Shown here in pieces: positions 24,701-27,800 of a stretch of DNA of 64,000 bases (its first letter is position 1; every line of letters begins with the position of its first letter). The position numbers and the translations under genes were made by a program. Origin of the DNA: Paenibacillus tyrphae (lineage in GTDB: Bacteria; Bacillota; Bacilli; Paenibacillales; NBRC-103111); assembly GCF_024158745.1 (NCBI RefSeq), contig NZ_JAMZAW010000001.1, forward strand, positions 496,001-560,000, given 5' to 3'. The notes under the pieces were generated by a model that was not told where the DNA came from, did no database searches, and saw only the letters and a list, made by a program, of their open reading frames with translations.

Positions 24701-24857
24701 GCTCGGAGACCTCGCCGGACAATGCGACGGACATCGTCCGGTCCAGGCCGGGAGCTTGATTCGGAGCTTTGCTGTAAGGAAGTGCCGTAGGCGTATTTTC
24801 TTCACCTTCGAATACCTTGTTCCAGAACGCGGTTTCTCTCTCGAATGCTACCTTCAT
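1..24857 (-). CDS. plpE: Pelgipeptin-type nonribosomal peptide synthetase, modules 2 to 8 plus C domain of module 9 (partial)
   Basis: This giant multimodular synthetase extends a lipopeptide from residue 2 to residue 8. One frame stays open from an ATG at 24857 (AAGGAG 13 bases upstream, 42 bases after the plpD stop) to the window edge, about 8285 codons. Domains in order: half C, A(Ile), T, C, A(Dab), T, C, A(Phe), T, E, C, A(Leu), T, C, A(Dab), T, C, A(Val), T, E, C, A(Leu), T, C. I see HHxxxDG in every full C and E domain, the YTSGTTG loop in the A domains, and LGGHSL carrier motifs, or LGGDSI before the two E domains. The C domains after each E (SFHHILMDG) look like the D-to-L type. The 1+7 module split and residue order match the published P. 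elgii pelgipeptin synthetase, hence the symbol. The 3' end lies outside the window. Confidence 0.93.
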   Translation of the reverse strand, partial: MKVAFERETAFWNKVFEGEENTPTALPYSKAPNQAPGLDRTMSVALSGEVSERIVQMSKGAPLAAYMILLTGVQSLLYKYTSNSSILVGMPVVTKPNEARRPVNQLVILREEVRDDSTFKALLGGAKTSVTAAINHQNVPFRLMAERLELQYADGVPVVNTLVALKQLHITDYRQSAVSDAVFEFELDKDAVRLHLTYNGNLYTESFMAQTVDHLNRLFSVVLFQPDLALGQVDLLSETEKHQLLDIFNQTGTDYPRDTAIHRLFEEQAERRPDAVAVAFEDRQLTYGELNERANRLARTLRNAGVQADQLVGIMVERSLDMIVGIMAILKAGGAYVPIDPEYPEERIRYMVEDSGTQVLLSQGHLQTRVSFSGTWIRLDGEEAYHEDGSNLEPVNGPEHLTYVIYTSGTTGKPKGNLTTHRNIIRVVKNTNYVDITEQDKLLQLSSYSFDGSTFDIFGALLNGAKLVLVPKETVLDVAKLAGLIEEQQISVMFITTAFFNVLADMNPDCLRHARAVLFGGERVSVSHVRKALGHLGPGKIKHVYGPTESTVFATSYDVHEVEDGAVSVPIGGPISNTAIYIVNGQNKLQPIGVAGELCVAGDGLARGYLNRPDLTAEKFADNPFVPGERMYRTGDLARWLPDGTIEYVGRIDDQVKIRGFRIELGEIEAHLLKLDAIEKATVVVRESANGEKQLCAYYVADRSLPANEVRSTLSQELPAYMLPSYFVQLEQMPLTTNGKVDRRALPAPEESMQTGVEFVEPRTELEAGIVKIWKEILKIEKISVKDSFFELGGHSLRATTMVSRLHKELNISLPLRDVFRYPTVEKLAEAISGMGEQAYSSIPAAEEREVYPLSSAQKRLYILHQLEGAEQSYNMPGVTLLEGALDRNRLEEAFRVLIARHETLRTAFEMIGGEPMQRIYPEVEFAVEHIRANEEEADAAVKQFIRAFDLAKPPLLRVGLIELAPERHLLMFDTHHIVSDGISMDVLVEEFARLYGGEELPALRIQYKDYAVWQQSEAQKEQLKRQESYWLEAFRGELPVLEMPTDYARPAVQSYDGNALRFELDAQKREGLQRIAADNGATLYMVLLAAYTILLQKYTGQEDVVVGTPIAGRTHGDLQPLIGMFVNTLAVRNYPAADKTFLSYLEEVKETTLGAFERQDYPFEELVDKLKLARDLSRNPLFDTMFTLQNTENKEFHLPGLQLTPYPVEEHTSKFDLSLDIMESGDGFLCGIEYATALYKRETIERMAKHFEQLLAAIVNDPAVKIASLGILTAEEKAQIEHVFNPAAPDAPENEAFHALFEKQAERTPEAMAVVCENDRLTYRELNERANRLARTLQAQGVKPNQLVGILADRSTDLLVGAMAVWKAGGAYVPLDPDYPSDRIQFMLEDSAASVLLTQTHLQERARQWVQGEPTLQAVLCLDDEAAYAEDASNVANVNEPHDLAYVIYTSGTTGRPKGVMIEHRSLVNTAAGYRREYRLDQFPVRLLQLASFSFDVFVGDIARTLYNGGTMVICPKDDRIDPARLHYWISEEKITIFESTPALIVPFMDYVAEHGLDMSSMELLITSSDSCSVTDYRVLQERFGSQFRIINAYGVTEAAIDSSLYDEPLDKLPEAGNVPIGKAALNAKFYIVDAHLNPVPVGVLGELCIGGIGVARGYLNRPELTEEKFVDSPFVEGERLYRTGDLARWMPDGNVDFIGRIDNQAKIRGYRIETGEIETQMLKAEGVGEAVVVVREDAKGQKVLCAYFTAESELKLSELRSSLSQELPGYMIPSYFMQLEQLPLTANGKIDRKALPAPDASMQTGVEYVAPRTPQEEKLADIWQEVLGLEKVGMKDNFFELGGHSLRATLLVGKVHKEMNVELPLRDVFRCSTVEDMAQAIARMEEQAYVSIPTVEEREYYPVSSAQKRLYILHQLEGAEQSYNMTGELVLEGALDRARLEEAFRELIARHETLRTGFELVNGEPVQRVYKEVDFAVEHYRASEEEAGDIVRGFVRTFDLAKAPLLHVGLVELAKDRHILLLDMHHIVSDGMSTDVLTEEFGRLYNGESLLPLRIQYKDFAVWQQSEAQQELVKRQEAYWLDMFRGELPVLEMPTDYPRPAVRKFEGSTLSFRLDAGLNEALKRVAAESGATLYMVLLAAYNVMLQKYTGQEDIVIGTPIAGRTHGDLQPLIGMFVNTLAIRNYPAGGKTFRSFLAEVKETTLGAYEHQSYPFEELVEKLQVPRDLSRNPIFDAMFVLQNTENEELQLDGLTLAPYPSGNTIARFDLTLDVTETGSGLECNLEYATSLYARETIERMAKHLEQLLTAIAKAPEAPIAALEMLTAEERAQLHHVFNATAADYEADKTIHQLFEEQAERTPDHPAVVFEDRQLTYRELNERANRLARTLQALGVRKDQPVGLMLERSLEMVVGMFAVLKAGGAYVPIDPEYPEDRIRYMLEDSGAQVLLAQRRLQEQVSFDGNVVTVDDEQAYAADGSNLESVAGPNDLAYIIYTSGTTGKPKGVMLEHHGLCSLKQMFANTLQMTGQDRVVQFASLSFDASCWEVFQTLFFGATLYIPTKETILDYQWFERYMSDNGITTATLPPTYAVYLNPDHMPGFKKLITAGSASSLELLQQWKDKVKYFNAYGPTEDSICTTIWTPSTEDVSQLKLVPIGGPVVNHRIYIVDAHHQQVPVGVAGELCVAGVGLARGYLNRPDLTAEKFVDNPFEPGERMYRTGDLAKWLPDGTIEYLGRIDHQVKIRGYRIELGEIEEQLLKVASVQEAIVIAHDDASGQKQLCAYFVADRTLSVGELRGELSGELPGYMIPSHFVQLERMPLTPNGKIDRKALPAPQGNVSAGADYVAPRSEEEKVLAAVWQAVLGAERVGATDHFFELGGDSIKSIQVSSRLHQAGYKLEIRDLFKYPTVAQLSKHIRPVARMADQGEVSGDVALTPIQHWFFEQQFAEPHYFNQSVMLHRKDGFDEAAIRKVLRKLVEHHDALRIVFRKSGNGYIAWNRVVGDGELYGLEVVDLKGVEASAEAVEAKANEIQGSIDLEAGPLVKAGLFQCADGDHLLIAIHHGVVDGVSWRILLEDLAIAYEQTVKGEELRLPAKTDAYRTWSEQLAAYAQSPVMDRELAYWQRIAQTKVQPLPKDEQVDASLQQDSESISVEWAREETEQLLKGVHRAYNTEITDILLTALGLAVQKWSGLDRVLVNLEGHGRESIMTDIDITRTVGWFTSKYPVVLELEQGKDLSYLLKKTKEDLRQIPNKGIGYGIGRYLSEAKDDIAWGAEPEVSFNYLGQFDQDLQNSDIGVSAHTGGKQSSDRQKRSFALDINGMIADGTLSLELSYNGKEYRRETMERLAASLQESLRDLIAHCVSKERAELTPSDVQFKGLSVEELEQISGQTQQIGDIENIYALTPMQKGMWFHNTLNRHGGAYIEQTLFNVQGALNIELFARSWNELAARHAVLRTNFHSGWRGEPLQIVYRYKPVEFAYEDLRHLAEAEWSKYLDQLVNEDKTRGFDLEQDALMRVKVVRTQEESFHVLWSFHHILMDGWCLPLIAKELFDTYEAYMHNDLSERPAAPSYSHYIEWLEKQDVEAAARYWSGYLAGYDSQTTLPQDKLHKKDGEYEGAHVLRPLGNSLTERMSRIAKQHQVTVNTLMQAVWGVILQKYNGTDDAVFGSVVSGRSAEIPGIEEMIGLFINTIPVRVSCEAEQSFADVMKRVQEAALESGRYDYYPLYEIQAQSAQKQDLISHIMAFENFPMDEQIEQAGGDENGKLKITDVDIAEQTNYDFTLVVMPGEELVVRFDYNASVYEQSAMERLMGHLVYVLEQVTANPNTPVSELELTTEAEKAEIIHVFNNTVAEYEQEQTIHGLFEEQALRNPNAVAVVFEQSQLTYGELNERANRLARTLRDAGVRPDQLVGLMVERSLEMVVGMMAIMKAGGAYIPIDPEYPEDRIRYMLEDSGAQVLLTQRHLQERVSFAGTFVAVDDEQAYSADGSNLKPVVGPNHLAYVIYTSGTTGKPKGVMVEHHGLSNLKLMFANTLQITERDRVVQFASLSFDASCWEIFKALFFGAALYIPTSTTILDYPLFESYMNENGITATILPPTYAAYLNPDRMPSLQKLITGGSAASVEFVQQWKDKVRYFNAYGPTEASIVTSIWDAASDGFGNRKSVPIGRPLANHRIYVVDSHNRMLPVGVAGELCISGVGLARGYLNRSELTAEKFVDNPFEPGERMYRTGDLVRWLPDGNLEYLGRIDHQVKIRGYRIELGEVETQLAKVDAVQETIVLAREDANGQQQLVAYFVAQRELSAAELRAAMSQELPNYMIPSYFVQLEQMPLTPNGKIDRKALPTPEGSMHGGGAYVAPRTPTEAKLARIWQDVLGLEKVGVKDNFFELGGHSLRATALASKVRKELNMELPLRHIFQFPTVEQLAEAIGQLEQQAFDAIPVVEEREYYPVSSAQKRLFILHQLEGAAQSYNMPGVMGLEGALDRERFEETFRKLIARHETLRTGFELVDGEPVQRIYREVEFAVETVQAGEEEAKAIVRDFIRPFDLAKPPLLRVGLIELAPERHILMLDMHHIVSDGVSADVLVEEFARLYSGEELPTLRIQYKDYAVWQQSEAQKEQLKRQEAYWLEAFRGELPVLEMPTDYARPAVQSYAGDTLDFRMSSEISEGLKRIAAESGATLYMVLLSAYTVLLQKYTAQEDVVVGTPIAGRTHADLQPLIGMFVNTLAIRNYPAADKTFFSYLEEVKETTLGAFEHQTYPFEELVDKLQMARDLSRNPLFDTMFSLQNTENKEMHLPGLHLTPYPTEYGMSKFDLSLDVMEDSAGLECSLEYATALYKRETIERMAKHFEQLLAAIVNDPAVKIASLGILTAEEKAQIEHVFNPAAPDAPENEAFHALFEKQAERTPEAMAVVYENDRLTYRELNERANRLARTLQAQGVKPNQLVGILADRSTDLLVGAMAVWKAGGAYVPLDPDYPSDRIQFMLEDSAASVLLTQTHLQERARQWVQGEPTLQAVLCLDDEAAYAEDASNVANVNEPHDLAYVIYTSGTTGRPKGVMIEHRSLVNTAAGYRREYRLDQFPVRLLQLASFSFDVFVGDIARTLYNGGTMVICPKDDRIDPARLHYWISEEKITIFESTPALIVPFMDYVAEHGLDMSSMELLITSSDSCSVTDYRVLQERFGSQFRIINAYGVTEAAIDSSLYDEPLDKLPEAGNVPIGKAALNAKFYIVDAHLNPVPVGVLGELCIGGIGVARGYLNRPELTEEKFVDSPFVEGERLYRTGDLARWMPDGNVDFIGRIDNQAKIRGYRIETGEIETQMLKAEGVREAVVVVREDAKGQKVLCAYFTAESELKLSELRSSLSQELPGYMIPSYFMQLEQLPLTANGKIDRKALPAPDASMQTGVEYVAPRTPQEEKLADIWQEVLGLEKVGMKDNFFELGGHSLRATLLVGKVHKEMNVELPLRDVFRCSTVEDMAQAITRMEEQAYVSIPTVEEREHYPVSSAQKRLYILQQLEGAEQTYNMPEMLVLDGALDRGQLEEAFRQLITRHETLRTGFELVNGEPVQRVYKGVDFAVEHHRASEEEAGDIVRGFVRTFDLAKPPLLRVGLIELAKDRHVLMLDMHHIISDGVSTDVLTEEFGRLYNGESLLPLRIQYKDYAVWQQSEAQQELMKRQEAYWLDVFRGELPVLELPTDYPRPAVRKFEGSLLQRQLDPKLGEGLQRIAAESGATLYMVLLAAYKVLLQKYTGQEDIVVGTPIAGRTHGDLQPIIGMFVNTLAIRSYPDGKKTFRSFLDEVKEMMLAAYEHQSYPFEELVEKAQPARDLSRNPLFDTLFALQNKETGELQLEGLRLTPYPGEHTVAKFDLSVDVTEGSEGLELSMEYATALYTRETIERMAKHFEQLLAAIVQAPEAPLASLEMITAEEKEHIQRVFNATAVDYPSDKTIHQLFEEQAECTPNHLAVAFEGKQLTYRELNERANRLARTLREADVQPDQLVGLMVERSLEMVVGMIAILKAGGAYVPIDPDYPEDRIRYMLEDSGAKLLLAQGHLQDRATFAGKLINLNDEEAYHEDGSNLETVNGPEHLTYVIYTSGTTGKPKGVMVEHRNVVRLVKNTNYVELNEQTHILQTGAVVFDASTFEIWGALLNGGRLYVVRNETILDASSLKNAIQLYGINTMWLTAPLYNQLSQQDSGMFAGLKALIVGGDVLSVPHINRVLREHAGLSIVNGYGPTENTTFSTTHTIVGEQKEAVPIGKPINNSTAYIVDSKLSLLPVGVWGELIVGGDGVARGYLNRPELTAEKFVESSFLPGERFYRTGDLARWLPDGTLEYKGRIDEQVKIRGYRIELGEIEEQLLKLASVQEATVIAREDESGQKQLCAYYVADRELTVGELRAALSQELPNYMIPSHFVPLERMPLTPNGKIDRRALPAPQGNAPVGVEYVAPRTEQEKALAAVWQAVLGAERVGVTDHFFELGGDSIKSIQVSSRLHQAGYKLEIRDLFKYPTLAQLSQHIQPVARMVDQGEVTGEVGLTPIQRWFFEQPLADPHHFNQAFMLHRKDRFEEAALRQVLQKLAEHHDALRIVFRKAENGYTAWNRAIEEGELYSLEVVDFKDVKSCEQAIEAKANEIQSSIDLEAGPLFKAGLFQCADGDHLLLVIHHGVVDGVSWRILLEDIALGYEQTAKGEEVRLPAKTDSFRTWSDQLAAYAQSPAMENERAYWEQIAQTAVAPLPKDKQSDRSLQQDSESITIQWSRTETEQLLKKVHRAYNTEMNDILLTALGMAVQKWSGLDRLLVNLEGHGRESIMTDIDITRTVGWFTSKYPVLLQMEPGKGLSTRIKKVKEDLRRIPNKGIGYGLCRYLSAQPDGTVWGAEPEISFNYLGQFDQDLSNNDIGLSPYSSGSEMSDRQARSFALDINGMITDGSLALELSYSRKEYHRETVEELAGMLQESLQEIIAHCAAKQWAELTPSDVQLKGLTVEELEQISAQTRNVGEIENIYTLTPMQKGMWFHTTLDKEAGAYFEQMRFTVQGSLDAELFAKSWNDLVARHAILRTNFFSGPRGEPLQIVYRDKRIGFVYEDLSHLPAEEQQASVERLEQEDIARGFDLEQDALVRVAVIRTQETSYRVLWSFHHILMDGWCLPLVVKELFETYEAYVQGDRPEHKAAPAYSQYIEWLEKQDGAAASAYWSEYLAGYESQTALPQEKAQKRSEGYEAEHVVCQLDKELSARMNRVAKQCRVTVNTLMQAAWGVILQKYNTTDDVVYGSVVSGRPAEITGIEEMIGLFINTIPVRVVCQPEESFADVMGRMQEAALESGRYDFYPLYEIQAQIAQKQELINHLLVFENYPMDEQVEQAGGDDSGTLSITDVDVAEHTNYNFTVTVFPGDEIVVRFDYNALVLEQADMERLKGHLLHMLEQIVTDPQASVRDLELATAAEKSEIIHVFNDTAAEYAREQTIHGLFEEQAERTPDKAAVVFENTQLTYRELNERANRLARTLRAEGVQADQPVGLMIERSLEMIVGVFAIMKAGGAYVPIDPEYPEDRIRYMLEDSGAQVLLTQRHLLEHVSFAGKAIAADDEQAYSEDGSNLEPVVGPNHLAYVIYTSGTTGKPKGVMVEHHGLCSLKLMFAETLRITEEDRVVQFASLSFDASCWEIYKALFFGATLYIPAKDTILDYPLFESYMNENGITAAILPPTYAVYLSPDRMPSLKKLITGGSAASVEFVQQWKDKVHYFNAYGPTEASIVTSVWVASSNGFDLRSVPIGRPIANHQIFIVDSQNHMLPVGVAGELCISGAGLARGYLNRPELTAEKFVDNPFLAGERMYRTGDLARWLPDGNIEYLGRIDHQVKIRGYRIELGEIEEQLLKITSVQETIVIAREDANGQQQLCAYFVAERELTVSELRGALSQELPGYMIPSYFVQLAQMPLTPNGKIDRKALPAPEGSVQTGADFVEPRTPVEAELVRIWQEVLGTGPISVKDNFFELGGHSLRATVLSSKVNKELNVNLPLRDVFRFPTVESLAQVIDGLEREEHSGIPVVEEREYYPVSSAQKRLFILHQLEGAQLSYNIPGFVTLEGPLDRDRFENAFRQLIERHETLRTGFEMASGEPVQRVYSEVEFAVEYSKATQEEAVEIAKRFVRPFDLRKPPLLRVGLVEVEPERHILMLDMHHIISDGASVGILQEEFSRLYAGEKLPPLRIQYKDYAAWQQSEAYAQRVKKQEGYWLQALAGELPVIELPTDYERPATRSFEGAELEFEADEALTQRLNELAAHSESTLYMVLLSAYTVLLSK
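800..3930 (-). other. PlpE module 8: C (D-to-L type), A (Leu-like), T
   Basis: The C domain starts IENIYTLTPMQKGMWFH with SFHHILMDG near 3470. The A domain code is DAWIIGAIVK, the same as module 5, so Leu is expected. The LGGHSL carrier lies near 930. No epimerase follows. Confidence 0.75.
3940..8400 (-). other. PlpE module 7: C, A (Val), T, E
   Basis: The C domain has HHIISDG near 7990. The A domain residues from FDASTFEIW, NTMWLTA, LIVGGD and NGYGPTENTTF give DAFWIGGTFK, the standard Val code. The LGGDSIKS carrier and an epimerase with HHGVVDG near 4890 follow, so D-Val is expected, matching position 7 of the pelgipeptin family. Confidence 0.87.
8430..11550 (-). other. PlpE module 6: C, A (Dab), T
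   Basis: The C domain has HHIVSDG near 11145. The A domain has the same code as module 3, DVGEISAIDK, so it should load 2,4-diaminobutyrate. From the A domain start through the carrier domain its DNA is almost identical to module 3 (see the repeat entries), while the rest of the C domain is clearly diverged. Confidence 0.82.
8431..10345 (-). repeat. Near-identical NRPS tract, copy in module 6
   Basis: This stretch, covering the A and T domains and the linker to the next C domain, matches 19210-21124 at a constant offset of 10,779 bases. By eye I find about two dozen mismatches, nine or ten of them clustered near 9313-9375. Flanking DNA diverges more on both sides. This fits recent gene conversion or module duplication. 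Confidence 0.85.
11580..14690 (-). other. PlpE module 5: C (D-to-L type), A (Leu-like), T
   Basis: The C domain starts IENIYALTPMQKGMWFH and has SFHHILMDG near 14255, the form found after epimerases. The A domain has FDASCWEIF, TATILPP, LITGGSA and NAYGPTEASIV, giving DAWIIGAIVK. I read this as Leu, in line with position 5 of pelgipeptin, but the code differs from the classic Leu code DAWFLGNVVK. Confidence 0.75.
14710..19165 (-). other. PlpE module 4: C, A (Phe), T, E
   Basis: The C domain has HHIVSDG near 18770. The A domain code read from FDASCWEVF, TATLPP, LITAGSA and NAYGPTEDSIC is DAWTIAAICK, identical to the Phe code of gramicidin S synthetase GrsA. The carrier is of the LGGDSIKS type, and the next domain has HHGVVDG near 15675 with a TPIQHWFFEQ start, as in epimerases. 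The product residue is therefore D-Phe. Confidence 0.88.
19210..21124 (-). repeat. Near-identical NRPS tract, copy in module 3
   Basis: Partner of the tract at 8431-10345. Both copies encode the Dab-activating A domain and its carrier domain. The homologous A domain of PlpD has the same specificity code but is clearly diverged in DNA, so the exchange is limited to the two modules inside PlpE. Confidence 0.85.
19210..22330 (-). other. PlpE module 3: C, A (Dab), T
   Basis: The condensation domain starts at VYPLSSAQKRLYI (about 22300) and has HHIVSDG near 21935. The A domain carries FDVFVGD, FESTP, LITSSD and NAYGVTEAAID, giving the code DVGEISAIDK. This is typical of 2,4-diaminobutyrate or ornithine. 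Dab is preferred because a diaminobutyrate aminotransferase gene lies in the same operon. Part of this module is nearly identical to module 6. Confidence 0.82.
22370..24857 (-). other. PlpE module 2: half condensation domain, A (Ile), T
   Basis: PlpE begins with only the C-terminal half of a condensation domain (about residues 1-240, starting near a typical FWNKVF block) and lacks HHxxxDG. The complete C domain for this step is at the end of PlpD. The A domain specificity residues read from FDGSTF, the MFITT strand, LFGGE and VYGPTESTVF give DGFFLGVVFK, which matches known Ile-activating domains, with Val possible as a side substrate. The carrier LGGHSL serine lies near 22480. No epimerase follows, so L-Ile is expected. 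Confidence 0.82.
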
Positions 24858-24899
24858 CGCTTCTCTAGTTCTCCTTCCATAGTAGAAAGTCTGGGTTTG

Positions 24900-27800
24900 T
24901 CAGAATACAAAATCGATAGCCTCGGCCGAAATCTCCTCCTGTTCCGCGTTTCCGCTTAATGCAATGTCCTTGATCAGGGTATAGGGGCGTTCGCAAATTT
25001 GGGAAAGGATTTCCACAAAATCTTGAGCGAAATTGTCGATCATATTTTGCGTAAACAGTTTCGTGCAGTATTCAAAAAGACCGTTCAACCCGTCGTTTTC
25101 CAGCGTAATTTCCAAGGTCAGGTCGAACTTGGCGATTGTGTGCTTGAACGCATAGGCTTCTGCAGGAAGCTCGCCGAAATGCGTGATTTGGTCGTCTGCA
25201 TTTTGCAGCACGAACATCGTATCGAACAGTGGATTCCGCCCCTGATCCCACGTGACCTGAACTTTTTCGAGCAGCTCCTCCAGCGGATAATCCTGACTTT
25301 CGAAGGCTTGAAGCGTCGTTTCCTTGATCTCCTCGATATAGGAGAGTAACGGCTTGTCGCCCGCCGGATAGCTGCGGATGGCGAGCGAATTGACGAACAT
25401 TCCGACGATCGGCTCCACATCGGCATGCGTTCTGCCCGCGATCGGCGTACCGACGATCACGTCCTCCTGCCCCGAATATTTGTGCAGCAAGATCGTATAG
25501 GCCGCCAGCAGCAGCATATATAACGTAGCTCCGGTATCCTCGGCGATTTGCAGCAGTCGTTCGGCCTTCGCTTTGTCCATGACAAACCGAAGCTCATCCC
25601 CCTCATAGCTGCGCTCGGACGGTCTTGCGTAGTCCGTCGGCAGCTCCAGCACGGGAAGCTCGCCGTCCAATACGCTCGTCCAATACGCCTCCTGCCGTTT
25701 CATCCGTTCTCGCTTCGCATCGGACTGCTGCCACACGGCATAATCCTTGTACTGCACCCGCAAAGGCGGCAGCTCTTCCCCATGGTACAGCCGGACCAAC
25801 TCGTCCAATAAAATGTTCAAGGAGATCCCATCGGAAACGATATGGTGCACGTCGAACAGCAAAATTTGCCGTTCCCGGCCGAGCGAAATCAGACCTGCCC
25901 GAAGCAACGGCGGGCGCTCCAAATCAAACGGACGGACATATTGCTGGATGATCTCTCCGGCTTCCTCCTCGCTCGCCTGTCCGACCTCCAGTGCAAACTC
26001 CACCTCGCGGTATACGCGCTGCACCGGGTCTCCGTTCACCAGCTCGAAGCCCGTGCGCAAAGCCTCGTGGCGCGCAATCAACCCGCGAAAAGCTTGCTCC
26101 ACGCGCCCGTGGTCCAGCTGTCCGTCAATGATCAGCGCGACGGGCATATTGTAAATGTGCTCCGCTCCGTCCAATTGACGCAAAATATAAAGCCGTTTTT
26201 GCGCGGAAGATACCGGGTAATATTCCCGTTCCTCAACCGCCGGGATCGATTCATAAATACTCTCCTCCATCCGGGCGACCGCCTGGGCCATTTCCCCCAG
26301 CGTAGAGAAGCGGAACACATCCCGCATCGGAAACTCCACATTCATTTCCTTCTGTATTTTGCTCGCCAAAATGGTCGCGCGCAGCGAATGGCCGCCAAGA
26401 TCGAAGAAATTATCGTTCAAGCCGATCTTCTCCAGGCCGAGCACGTCTTGCCAGATTCCGGCCAGCTTGATTTCCTGCGGTGTGCTTGGCGCTTCGTACT
26501 CCGCTCCGGTCTGTACGATCCCGTCCGGAACCGGCAGCGCCTTCCGGTCGATCTTGCCATTCGGCGTTAACGGTAACCGCTCCAGCCGCATCAAACGCGA
26601 AGGCACCATGTGCGAAGGCAAGGCTTGCTTCAAGAAAGCTTGGAGCTCGTCCAGCTTGAACGTTTCTTCGGCTGCGACGTAGCCCGCCAAATATTTTTGC
26701 CCTCGCTCGTCCGTGCGGTCGACCACGATGGCCTGCCGAACGCCCTCGAAACGCAGCATCGCGCTCTCAATCTCGCCAAGCTCGATGCGGAAACCGCGAA
26801 TTTTCACCTGATAGTCGATCCGGCCGATAAAGTCTACGTTGCCGTCCTCCATCCAGCGGGCCAAATCTCCCGTACGGTACAAACGCTCTCCCGGCGCGAA
26901 CGGGCTATCGACAAATTTCTCTGCCGTCAGCTCGGGACGGTTCAAATATCCGCGCGCCACTCCGATGCCGCCGATGCACAATTCGCCGAGAAATCCTACA
27001 GGCACGGGCTTCATCTGCGGATCGACGATATAGAACTTCGCGTTCAGCCACGCTTTGCCGATCGGCACGTTGCCCGTATCCGGCAGCTTCGAGAGCGGCT
27101 CGTCATAGAAGCTGGAATCGATGGCGGCCTCAGTGACGCCGTAAGCGTTAATAATGCGGAATTGCGAGCCATAGCGCTCCTGCAGCACCCGGTAATCGGA
27201 CACGCTGCAGCTGTCCGAGCTCGTGATGAGCAGCTTCATCGAGCTCATCTCCAGCCCGTTCTCGGCCACATAGTCCATAAACGGAACGATCAGCGCCGGC
27301 GTCGATTCGAAAACGGTAATTCCGTAGTCGCGAATCCATCCATACATGCGAGCCGGATCGATGCGATCCTCCTTCGGGCAGAGAACCATCGTCCCGCCGT
27401 TATACAGCGTTCGCGCCACGTCCCCGACGAAGACGTCAAAGGAGAAACTGGCGAGCTGCAGCAACCGCACGGGGGACTCGTCAAGCCGGTATTCCCGGCG
27501 ATAGGCGGCCGCCGTATTCGTCAGGCTGCGGTGCTCGATCATGACGCCCTTCGGGCGGCCCGTCGTGCCCGACGTATAGATCACGTAGGCCAGATCGTCC
27601 GGCTCGTTCACGTTCGGGACGTTCGCCGGATCGCCGGCATACAGCGCTTCGTCATCAAGGCAAAGCACGGTCTGGAGCGCAGCATCCTGCTTCAGCCAAG
27701 CCTGGACGCGGTCTTTAAGCCCCGTCTGCGTCAGCAGCACGGTCGAAGCGCTATCCTCCAGCATAAACTGGATGCGGTCCTGCGGATAATCGGGATCGAG

